Source: Dehalococcoidia bacterium (GTDB lineage Bacteria; Chloroflexota; Dehalococcoidia; Lucifugimonadales; Lucifugimonadaceae). Taken from it: a stretch of DNA of 5,880 nucleotides. Numbering within the stretch: position 1 is the stretch's first letter; each line of letters begins with the position of its first letter. A program made the position numbers and the translations under genes. Location: NCBI GenBank assembly GCA_028278465.1, contig JANQEF010000273.1, positions 1 through 5,880 on the forward strand, written 5' to 3'. Under the pieces are notes generated by a model that was not told the origin of the DNA, made no database searches, and worked only from the letters and a program-made list of their open reading frames with translations. Shown piece after piece: positions 1 through 5,552 of the stretch.

Positions 1-1
1 C

Positions 2-574
2 GGCGCAGACATCGACGCGGTGGACGAGTCCGGACGGACGCCGCTCTTTCTCGCGGTGTTCCACTCGCGTCCCGCTGCCGCTCGCCGATTGCTCGACGCA
101 GGCGCCGACCCGGACACACCGAACCGCTACGCGTCGACGCCCGTGGGCACCGCCATCGGGCACAAGAATCTCGTTATGCTCGAGCTCCTGATCCAGTACG
201 GAGCGAACCTGCAGCATCGGGATTCCCTGATGGGCTGGAGCTACCTGCACCAGGCCGCCGAGTCGTCATCCGTCGCGGCCGCCCGGATGCTCATTCGTGG
301 CGGGATCGACGTGGACGCGACCAGCAAACACGGCTGGACGCCTCTTTTCAAGGCCACCGCGCGAGGCCACCCGCCGATGGTGACGTTTCTCCTCGACCAA
401 GGCGCCGACGCCACCGCGCGAGACCACAAGGGCAGCTCACCGCTCGACTTCGCGCACTACGGCGCCGAAAAGGCACGGGAACACACCCGGAGCATCCCCG
501 CCCCCGGGACCGACTTCGCTGCCGTGATCGAGCTCCTCACGGAGATCGAAGCCGGGTTGGCTGGACCTCCCTGA
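2..574 (+). CDS. Ankyrin-repeat protein, C-terminal part (5' end outside window)
   Basis: The reading frame is open from the window edge and already reads as ankyrin sequence (GADIDAVDESGRTPLFLAV) before the first in-window GTG at 20, so the gene starts upstream; 190 residues are visible. About four full ankyrin units follow one another: residues with RTPLFLAV...LLDAGADPD, then STPVGTAIGHKN...LLIQYGANL, then WSYLHQAAES...LIRGGIDVD, then GWTPLFKATARGH...LLDQGADATARD. A final degenerate unit (SSPLDFAHYGAEKA) and a short helix-rich cap end the protein. Ankyrin arrays are protein-binding scaffolds; the partner cannot be read from the sequence. No signal peptide can be judged because the N-terminus is missing. 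The gene runs convergently into the sigma factor gene with 22 bp between the two stop codons. The ankyrin assignment is firm; the cellular role is unknown. Confidence 0.9.
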   Translation, partial: GADIDAVDESGRTPLFLAVFHSRPAAARRLLDAGADPDTPNRYASTPVGTAIGHKNLVMLELLIQYGANLQHRDSLMGWSYLHQAAESSSVAAARMLIRGGIDVDATSKHGWTPLFKATARGHPPMVTFLLDQGADATARDHKGSSPLDFAHYGAEKAREHTRSIPAPGTDFAAVIELLTEIEAGLAGPP

Positions 575-596
575 ACTGGCCCAGCGCCGGTGAAGC

Positions 597-2222
597 TCAA
601 TCGGCGGCCGGCGTTCGCATCTTCTTTCGAACGGCACGGGCGTACCACACGACGGGAACGATCACCAGGAGAGTCATGATGCCGAGGATCGCAACATAGG
701 ATTGACTCACCGTCGATAGATTCGTGATCGACGCCGCCAGCTCGTTGTTGACCTGCTCGGCGTAGGCAATCGGTCCTATCGCGCCATCTTTCGCAATGGA
801 AAAGCCCTGGCTGAAGGCGCTCTCCCATCCCATGGCGGACAAGGACGCATACGCTTTGTAGCCGATGGCCATGGCGCCCATGGCAAGCAGCCCGATGCCG
901 ACGGTTCCCAGTCCAACGAGACCGAAGCCGACCGCTCCCACGCCGACAAGCCCGAAGGACACGATGCCCACGCTGACCGGCGCCACGGCAACGCCACCCC
1001 AGGCGAACAACAACCCGTAAGCCTTGTGGCCTGCTGCAATCCAGCCTACCGCAGGTTTCTCTCCCTCTTCGGCCATGGCGAACTTGGCGTGTACCAGGGG
1101 TAGGCCGAAAAGCGTCAGGCGGCTCTTGTACTCACGCTTCTTGGAGCCGGGTTGATCGACAGGCGATGTGAACAGATCCGGCCTGCGAATTCTCTCGGCA
1201 GCTCTCAGCGCCTGCCCGCGCTTCATCAATCGAGCGGTCATGACGACATAGATGACAACGAAAGCCACCACGACGACCTGCGAGAGAACGGCAATGGTCG
1301 GGACACTCCCGTACGGCACCAGGGCGAGGTAGCGCAGGCCGAAGAGCCCGGCTACCGACGCGAGTGCAACCCCGACAAAGGTCACCGTTGCCTTGACGAC
1401 AAGTCTCCGCTCACGACTTGTGCGGGATTGGTCCAGGGTGGCTCGTAGCGCAAAGAAGGAGCTGATAAGGCCCGATACCGTCGCGACAAAGGTGACGATG
1501 GTGGCCCACTTGAATGTCGAGGCCACCTTCGCAGCAGTCGCCCCGACCCCGGCCGCCTTGGCCGGCGGAGCCACCGTCACCAGGGCAGCCAGCACGCTTG
1601 CAGTGAATACGTGACCGGGCGCGCTTCGCGCCAGGGCACCCTCCACGAAGCTCATCATCTTTTCTTGAAGCAGCTTCCGTCCGCGGGACAGCCGCTGCTT
1701 TATGGCATCCTCGCTCAGGTCCAGCTCGTGTGCGACCTGCTTCAGGGACCGATCCTCACGGTAGTAGAGGATCATGGTTTCTCGGTAGGTGGCCGGCACG
1801 GCTTCCAGGGCCTGCCACAGCAAGGCTTGCTCTTCATTTTTCATGGCAACATCGTCGACAGGTTCGTCGTTTGATTCCAACACATCCGCTTCATGGAGCT
1901 CGCCCGCGTGGCGTATCGGCTGACGCGCTTCTTTTCGCCGGTGATGACCGACCTTGAAGCGGAGAATGCCGCAGAGCCATGACTTGAGTTTTTCCGGCTC
2001 GCGCAAGCTCCCCAATCGCTTCCACGCTTCGACGAACGCTTCCTGCGCCACGTCTTCGCTCTCGCTCAGGCTGCCCAGGGAGGAATAGGCCAGAGAGCAA
2101 AGGAGGCGTTGGTAGCGGGCAACGATCCGGCCGAAGGCCTGCCGATCGCCCTCGAGCGAGGCGACCACGAGGGAAGCATCGCCGGGCTCCCCAGGGGCGG
2201 ATCTGCTGGTCTCGGTTCTCAT
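597..2222 (-). CDS. Sigma-70 family (ECF-like) RNA polymerase sigma factor fused to a multi-pass membrane tail
   Basis: 541 residues. Residues about 28-97 form sigma region 2 (FGRIVARYQRLL, then SESEDVAQEAFVEAWKRL and LKSWLCGILRFK). Residues about 134-189 form sigma region 4 (VPATYRETMILYYRED and a helix-turn-helix, LKQVAHELDLSEDAIKQRL). A normal ECF factor would end near residue 190. Here about 350 more residues follow: hydrophobic helices at roughly 238-258, 277-300 and 308-330, a soluble stretch, the segment LFGLPLVHAKFAMAEEGEKP (371-390), a glycine-rich hydrophobic repeat (410-455, GxVGxG periodicity) and a last helix at 509-529 followed by a basic end. Inference: the factor is held at the membrane and responds to an envelope state or is released from it; no separate anti-sigma gene is adjacent. 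The ATG at 2222 is chosen because the in-frame start at 2378 would overlap the divergent gene and add a non-sigma-like leader. No clear Shine-Dalgarno precedes it. The sigma call is firm; the mode of control is inferred. Confidence 0.9.
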   Translation of the reverse strand: MRTETSRSAPGEPGDASLVVASLEGDRQAFGRIVARYQRLLCSLAYSSLGSLSESEDVAQEAFVEAWKRLGSLREPEKLKSWLCGILRFKVGHHRRKEARQPIRHAGELHEADVLESNDEPVDDVAMKNEEQALLWQALEAVPATYRETMILYYREDRSLKQVAHELDLSEDAIKQRLSRGRKLLQEKMMSFVEGALARSAPGHVFTASVLAALVTVAPPAKAAGVGATAAKVASTFKWATIVTFVATVSGLISSFFALRATLDQSRTSRERRLVVKATVTFVGVALASVAGLFGLRYLALVPYGSVPTIAVLSQVVVVAFVVIYVVMTARLMKRGQALRAAERIRRPDLFTSPVDQPGSKKREYKSRLTLFGLPLVHAKFAMAEEGEKPAVGWIAAGHKAYGLLFAWGGVAVAPVSVGIVSFGLVGVGAVGFGLVGLGTVGIGLLAMGAMAIGYKAYASLSAMGWESAFSQGFSIAKDGAIGPIAYAEQVNNELAASITNLSTVSQSYVAILGIMTLLVIVPVVWYARAVRKKMRTPAAD

Positions 2223-2256
2223 GGCTTCAGCCAGATAGTGCCCGGTCAGAGAGGGA

Positions 2257-2301
2257 AGGTGACAGGTTTTCCGAAAAAAAAGGCGAAAAAGTCTGTCACC
2301 T
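2257..2301. repeat. 45-bp imperfect palindrome (REP-like or operator) between divergent genes
   Basis: Arms AGGTGACAG (2257-2265) and CTGTCACCT (2293-2301) are a perfect 9-bp inverted repeat. In plus-strand RNA the stem extends inward by two G-U pairs (2266/2292, 2267/2291) and three A-U pairs (2268-2270/2288-2290), giving 14 pairs around a 17-base A-rich loop. Each arm, read outside to inside, is AGGTGACAG, two bases, then T-rich with a CG, so this resembles two inverted copies of one short element. It sits 34 bp upstream of the sigma factor start and 61 bp upstream of the CIA30 start, where a terminator would make no sense. It may be a repetitive extragenic palindrome, an operator for divergent promoters, or a leader hairpin. 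Confidence 0.6.
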
Positions 2302-2351
2302 GGAGTCCGGCAGGCGGCACCTGTGTGTCGAAACCCGTTTGAAAGCGTCTC

Positions 2352-2358
2352 AAGGAGG
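2352..2358 (+). promoter_or_regulatory. Strong Shine-Dalgarno deciding the CIA30 gene start
   Basis: AAGGAGG lies 4 bp before the ATG at 2363 and 10 bp before a second in-frame ATG at 2369. It rules out the upstream in-frame TTG at 2339, because the ribosome site would then lie inside the coding sequence. Either ATG is usable and the two differ by only two residues. Confidence 0.8.
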
Positions 2359-2362
2359 GACC

Positions 2363-2968
2363 ATGACCATGAAGTCACCTAATACGCTCATTCGCGCTGC
2401 TCGCAATACGGTCGCCGCCGCCATCTGTGTAACAGCTCTGACTCCGGCGATTGCCGGCGACCTCGGCCCCACAGTCGACGATTTCAGCAATCCGAGCAAG
2501 AACAGCCTAGGCTTCGACCGCCAGTTCATCGACGACACGACCGCTGGTGGACAGACCAAGGCCCAGTACAGCGTTGAAGGAGGTGTGCTTTCCGCCAGGG
2601 GGCAAATATCGCCGCCGCGCGGGCAGCCCGGCTGGGCCAGCACCGTGTTGCTTCTCGATCCCCAGGGGCTCCCGCAAGATGCCAGCGCCTATGAAGGCAT
2701 CCGCCTTCTGATTCGGATCAACAAAGGCAACGTTTCGATCTCCGCCAACAGCTCGGAGATCACGAACTACGATTTTCATGCGACTCACGTTGCTCGCCGA
2801 TCCGACGGTGAGTTTCATGTGGTCGAGATTCCCTTCGCCGAGATGAAGCGGGTCTGGTCCGAACAGATACCCCTCAACACAAAGACCCTCACCAGTCTCA
2901 GCCTGGTCGCATTCGACGTCCAGAGGGGGGCCTTCGATTTCGAGATCGACGAAGTCAGCTTCTACTAA
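2363..2968 (+). CDS. Exported CIA30-domain protein (NADH:ubiquinone oxidoreductase intermediate-associated protein 30 family)
   Basis: 201 residues from the ATG at 2363. The N-terminus has basic residues (MTMKSPNTLIRAARN), a hydrophobic core (VAAAICVTALTPA) and an AIA cleavage motif at 29-31, so it is very probably a Sec signal peptide and the mature protein is periplasmic or surface-exposed. Residues about 38-201 match the CIA30 pattern: VDDFSNPS at the start, DDTTAGGQ, GVLSARGQIS, GWASTVLLLDP, the motif YEGIRLLIRI, then FHVVEIPFAEMKRVW and a closing LVAFDVQRGAFDFEIDEVSFY. CIA30 proteins have a jelly-roll, galactose-binding-like fold. The eukaryotic member is a complex I assembly factor, but the role of bacterial exported members is not established and I do not assign one. 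The length fits a single-domain member. It is followed after 18 bp by the acyltransferase, probably as one transcript, and is divergent from the membrane sigma factor. Confidence 0.85.
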   Translation: MTMKSPNTLIRAARNTVAAAICVTALTPAIAGDLGPTVDDFSNPSKNSLGFDRQFIDDTTAGGQTKAQYSVEGGVLSARGQISPPRGQPGWASTVLLLDPQGLPQDASAYEGIRLLIRINKGNVSISANSSEITNYDFHATHVARRSDGEFHVVEIPFAEMKRVWSEQIPLNTKTLTSLSLVAFDVQRGAFDFEIDEVSFY

Positions 2969-2986
2969 CGGACAAGCACGGTACCC

Positions 2987-4288
2987 ATGAACATGAATAC
3001 CCCAGCCTCAAGCCATCGACTCGACTACCTCGATGCCGTCCGAGCCTTCGCCTTGCTGCTCGGCATCGTGTTTCACGCCAGCCTGTCTTTCCTGCCCGTC
3101 TTCATCGGCTGGGCCGTCATGGACGTATCGACCGGCTCGATCATCTCGAGCTTCGTGCTTGTCAGTCACTCGTTCCGCATGGAGCTGTTCTTCTTGATAG
3201 CCGGCTTCTTCAGCCACATGACCTTTCACCGAAAGGGCGCCGGCACGTTTGTCAGCTCTCGGCTCGTTCGCATCGCGATCCCGTTCGTAGCGGGGTGGTG
3301 CATCCTGCGACCCCTGATTGTCTCGGGCTGGGTCATGGGCGGCGAGAGCTTGCGAGGAGAGGTCCATATCCTGAATGGCTTGAAGGCGGGATTCCAGACT
3401 CTCGGTCTTTTGCCGAGCGGCCTTTTCACCGGTAGTCACCTCTGGTTCCTCTACTACCTTCTCCTGATCACCGCAATGGTGCTGGCGGTCCGCGCCGCCG
3501 CCGGCCTGTTGCCTGGTCTTCACTCTGGTGCAGCAAGATGGGCGGATACGACGGTCGCGTGGATCGCCAAATCGCGCTTCGCGTGGCCGGCTCTCTCCCT
3601 GCCGACGGCCGCTTGCCTCTGGCACATGAGCAGCTGGGGAATGGACACGCCTGACAAGTCCCTCGTTCCTCACGTGCCCGCTCTCATCGTCTACGGTGGA
3701 TTCTTCACCTTCGGTTGGCTGCTGCATCGACGCCAGGAGCTCATGGAGCGTTTCGCGCGACTCACCACGGGTCGAGTCGTTCTCTGTGTCGCGAGCGTCG
3801 GGGGCACCATCGCACTGTCCGGCTACCAGGCCGATCCGGGACATCCGCAGATCGGGCTGATCCGCGCAGGGTTCGCTTTCAGCTACGCGATGATGATGTG
3901 GTCTCTCGTCGCCCTCAGCATCGGTCTGTTCAAACGTTTTCTCGACAGGCCGAGCAAGGTTGTCCGCTACATCGCCGATGCTTCTTACTGGCTCTACCTC
4001 ATCCACCTGCCCATCGTGATCTGGCTGCAGATCGCCTTTGCCGAGCTACCCTTTCACTGGTCGCTCAAGCTCATCGCGATTTCGCTTCTCACCATCGCGG
4101 TTTCCCTCGTTCTCTACGACCTCTTTGTTCGCTCAACGTTGATCGGCAAGACTCTCAATGGACGAAGGAAGAAGAGAGTGTTCGTTGGTTGGGGCTTGGA
4201 AAGAAAAAGGCCGGGCTCACCGCCCGGCCTTCCTCGATCCGCCAATGAATGCGTCGGCCTCGACGTCGAGCCGAGACGCGTCCGCTAG
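2987..4288 (+). CDS. Acyltransferase family 3 integral membrane protein (MdoC/OpgC-like)
   Basis: 433 residues with about ten hydrophobic segments. Family signatures are visible in order: RLDYLDAVRAFALLLGIVFH (11-30), with the conserved Arg and the candidate catalytic His30 in the first helix; FRMELFFLIAGFF (63-75); HLWFLYYLLL (151-160); and YIADASYWLYLIHLPIVI (328-345). Such proteins transfer acyl or succinyl groups to extracytoplasmic glycans, lipids or glucans; the substrate here is unknown. The fold appears to end near 392. Residues 393-433 are a basic and then proline-rich hydrophilic tail encoded over the glutamine synthetase terminator, so the tail may be a run-on to the next available stop. 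No good Shine-Dalgarno precedes the ATG at 2987 (ATGs at 2987 and 2993 are both in frame), so coupling to the CIA30 gene 18 bp upstream is likely. Its TAG stop shares a CTAG with the opposing gene's stop. Confidence 0.85.
   Translation: MNMNTPASSHRLDYLDAVRAFALLLGIVFHASLSFLPVFIGWAVMDVSTGSIISSFVLVSHSFRMELFFLIAGFFSHMTFHRKGAGTFVSSRLVRIAIPFVAGWCILRPLIVSGWVMGGESLRGEVHILNGLKAGFQTLGLLPSGLFTGSHLWFLYYLLLITAMVLAVRAAAGLLPGLHSGAARWADTTVAWIAKSRFAWPALSLPTAACLWHMSSWGMDTPDKSLVPHVPALIVYGGFFTFGWLLHRRQELMERFARLTTGRVVLCVASVGGTIALSGYQADPGHPQIGLIRAGFAFSYAMMMWSLVALSIGLFKRFLDRPSKVVRYIADASYWLYLIHLPIVIWLQIAFAELPFHWSLKLIAISLLTIAVSLVLYDLFVRSTLIGKTLNGRRKKRVFVGWGLERKRPGSPPGLPRSANECVGLDVEPRRVR
4200..4231 (-). terminator. 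Intrinsic terminator of the glutamine synthetase gene, inside the acyltransferase coding sequence
   Basis: Arms AAGGCCGGGC (4207-4216) and GCCCGGCCTT (4222-4231) form a perfect 10-bp stem with a 5-base loop. On the minus strand the stem is followed by TTTTTCTTT (down to 4200), a good U-tract, 53 bases past the glutamine synthetase stop codon. On the plus strand only TTCCTC follows, so termination in that direction should be weaker, though the hairpin could also stop acyltransferase transcription. The same bases encode about residues 407-415 of the acyltransferase tail. Confidence 0.85.
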
Positions 4289-5304
4289 ACCTTCGACCCC
4301 TCCAGCGCCCCGCAGACCGTGTCGACGAGCAGCCGCGTCACCTGGTACGGGTCGCAGTTGGCGTTCGGTCGCCGGTCCTCGATGTATCCCTTGCGATCAC
4401 GGTCGACCTGCCAGGGAACCCGGATCGAGGCGCCGCGATCCGACACGCCGTACGAGAAGGTGTCCCAGCGCTGCGTCTCGTGGTGTCCGGTGAGGCGGTC
4501 TTCGATGCCGTGGCCGTAGTGCTTGACGTGCTCGGCGGCCTTCTCGCCGAGAGCCTTGCACGCGGCGATGACCGCGTCCCAGTTCTCGCGCATCTCCTTG
4601 GTCGAGAAGTTGGTGTGGCAGCCCGCCCCGTTCCAGTCGCCCTTGGCGGGCTTGGGTTCGAAGGTGGCATCGCAGTCGTAATGCTCGGCGATCCGGCAGA
4701 GCAGCCAGCGGGCCACCGTCAGCTGGTCGGCGACCTCCAGCGGCCCGAGCGGTCCGATCTGGAATTCCCACTGCCCCGGCATCACCTCGGCGTTGATCCC
4801 GGACACGCCCAGCCCGATCTTCAGGCAGGCTTCGAAGTGGTGTTCGACGATGTCGCGCCCGTAGATCTGCGAACCGCCGACGCCGCAGTAGTACGGGCCT
4901 TGCGGGTGCGGGTAGCCACCGGCGGGGAAGCCGAGCGGCCGGCCGTCCGGTTTCATGAAGGTGTACTCCTGCTCCATGCCGAACCAGCAGTCGTGGTGCC
5001 CGTACTTCTCGACCACGCTCCGCAGCAGCGCGCGGGTGTTGGTGGGGTGCGGGTTCATATCGGTGTCGAAGACCTCACAGAGCACGAGCTTGTCGCCGTC
5101 ACCGCGGATCGGATCGTCGACGGCATAGACCGGCTTGAGCACGCAGTCGGACCGGTTGCCCGGCGCCTGATTGGTCGAGGATCCGTCGAAGCCCCAGAGC
5201 GGGGGCTCGACGCCCTGGTCGATGACCTTCGTCTTCGACCGCATCAACGGGGTCGGCTCCGTGCCGTCCAACCAGATGTACTCGGCCCTGTACTTCTTGC
5301 TCAT
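4285..5304 (-). CDS. glnII: Glutamine synthetase type II (GSII, eukaryotic-like)
   Basis: 339 residues and complete at the short GSII length rather than the roughly 470 residues of GSI. It catalyses ATP-dependent ligation of ammonia to glutamate in the cytoplasm. Visible motifs: beta-grasp segment WGFDGSST (37-44); metal and glutamate site FGMEQEYTF (108-116, Glu111 and Glu113); GPYYCGVG (136-143); NAEVMPGQWEFQIGP (171-185, Glu173 and Glu180); GAGCHTNFSTKEMRE (227-240, His230); GHHETQRWDTFSYGVSDRGASIRVP (starting at 273, with Arg290 and Arg295); and YIEDRRPNANCDPYQVT (307-323). All expected active-site elements are present. GSII lacks the adenylylation loop of GSI, so control is probably transcriptional. 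A GGAG at 5314-5317, 9 bases upstream, supports the ATG at 5304. The gene converges on the acyltransferase, overlapping it by 4 bp, and has its own terminator inside that gene. Confidence 0.97.
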   Translation of the reverse strand: MSKKYRAEYIWLDGTEPTPLMRSKTKVIDQGVEPPLWGFDGSSTNQAPGNRSDCVLKPVYAVDDPIRGDGDKLVLCEVFDTDMNPHPTNTRALLRSVVEKYGHHDCWFGMEQEYTFMKPDGRPLGFPAGGYPHPQGPYYCGVGGSQIYGRDIVEHHFEACLKIGLGVSGINAEVMPGQWEFQIGPLGPLEVADQLTVARWLLCRIAEHYDCDATFEPKPAKGDWNGAGCHTNFSTKEMRENWDAVIAACKALGEKAAEHVKHYGHGIEDRLTGHHETQRWDTFSYGVSDRGASIRVPWQVDRDRKGYIEDRRPNANCDPYQVTRLLVDTVCGALEGSKV

Positions 5305-5313
5305 TTGCGTGAT

Positions 5314-5317
5314 CTCC
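5314..5317 (-). promoter_or_regulatory. Ribosome binding site of glnII
   Basis: GGAG on the minus strand with a 9-base spacer to the ATG at 5302-5304. It confirms the start giving the N-terminus MSKKYRAEYIWLDG, which is usual for the family. Confidence 0.75.
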
Positions 5318-5327
5318 GTTTTTCAGT

Positions 5328-5345
5328 GGCCAGGCGCCCCTGGCC
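5328..5345 (-). promoter_or_regulatory. Leader hairpin 1 of glnII
   Basis: A perfect 7-bp inverted repeat, GGCCAGG and CCTGGCC (5328-5334 with 5339-5345), closes a 4-base loop. It ends 10 bases upstream of the glnII ribosome site on the minus strand. There is no U-tract on either side, so it is not an intrinsic terminator. It may shape access to the ribosome site or stabilise the transcript; this is inference. Confidence 0.5.
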
Positions 5346-5368
5346 TGGTTCGAACGTTCAGGAACCAG
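5345..5368 (-). promoter_or_regulatory. Leader hairpin 2 or dyad operator of glnII
   Basis: CTGGTTC (5345-5351) and GAACCAG (5362-5368) form a 7-bp inverted repeat around a 10-base centre that itself contains the palindrome GAACGTTC (5352-5359). It abuts hairpin 1, sharing base 5345. Such a compound dyad directly downstream of the candidate -10 box could be a protein-binding operator or the first stem of the mRNA leader. No known regulator site was recognised. Confidence 0.4.
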
Positions 5369-5397
5369 ATTATGCCATCTTGGCCGAATTCGTTCAC
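5369..5397 (-). promoter_or_regulatory. Possible sigma-70 promoter of glnII
   Basis: On the minus strand, CATAAT (5369-5374) is a good -10 match, with GTGAAC (5392-5397) 17 bases upstream as a weak -35. Transcription would start near 5362 and give a leader of about 58 bases containing the dyads. The -35 matches only three of six consensus positions, so this is tentative. Confidence 0.4.
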
Positions 5398-5552
5398 CGG
5401 ACCCTTCTGGTAGGAAAGTTGGGGGCCGGGCCCGTCAAACGCAAGGTGGCCCTCGGCCGCGCGCTCAACGGGCCGGCAGCAGCCGCCTCAGCTCCTCGTC
5501 GACGTTCGTGATGAGGTAGTCTACATGGACTCCACCGCACGGGTAGCCAAGG

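Larger units (their letters stand above)
5323..5552 (-). other. Intergenic region with start-less coding-like stretches (possible gene remnant)
   Basis: The spacer between the PepSY-type gene and glnII holds the glnII promoter region plus two minus-strand frames that read like protein but have no usable start. Frame A, open from 5596 to the TGA at 5465, includes GYPCGGVHVDYLITNVDEEL and ends in RRLLPAR, with strongly GC-rich third positions. Frame B, open from 5487 to the TGA at 5323, reads VERAAEGHLAFDGPGPQLSY and continues with QKGPVNEFGQDGIIWFLNV. Both are open over 5465-5487, so one indel there would join them. This could be a decayed small gene, but in GC-rich DNA such stretches also arise by chance. 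No function is assigned. Confidence 0.25.

Noticed and set aside
585..613. Hairpin between the ankyrin gene and the sigma factor gene (CGCCGG / CCGGCG)
   Set aside because: It has only six pairs with a 17-base loop and no U-tract on either strand, so it is not convincing as a terminator in GC-rich DNA.
2330..2351. ECF-type promoter (GAAAC ... CGTCTC) before the CIA30 gene
   Set aside because: The spacer is only about 11 bases where 15-17 are expected, and transcription would begin inside the ribosome site.
2223..2378. N-terminal extension of the sigma factor starting at 2378
   Set aside because: It would overlap the start of the divergent CIA30 gene, run through the palindrome and add residues unlike any sigma N-terminus.
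3008..4006. Minus-strand open frame (332 codons) opposite the acyltransferase
   Set aside because: The highly charged, low-complexity product mirrors the membrane protein codons on the other strand, and there is no ribosome site or domain.
4150..4288. Frameshift in the acyltransferase near its C-terminus
   Set aside because: The other frames give no better family-like ending. A run-on tail past the normal end explains the data without an indel.
5357..5380. Sigma-54 promoter for glnII (TGGCAT...)
   Set aside because: The second element has TT where the invariant GC should be at the required spacing.
4249..5511. Long plus-strand open frame (420 codons) opposite glnII
   Set aside because: It is the antisense of a complete, motif-perfect glutamine synthetase. 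Its residues show the Arg/Val/Asp/Leu-rich bias of an antisense GC-rich frame and no recognisable domain.
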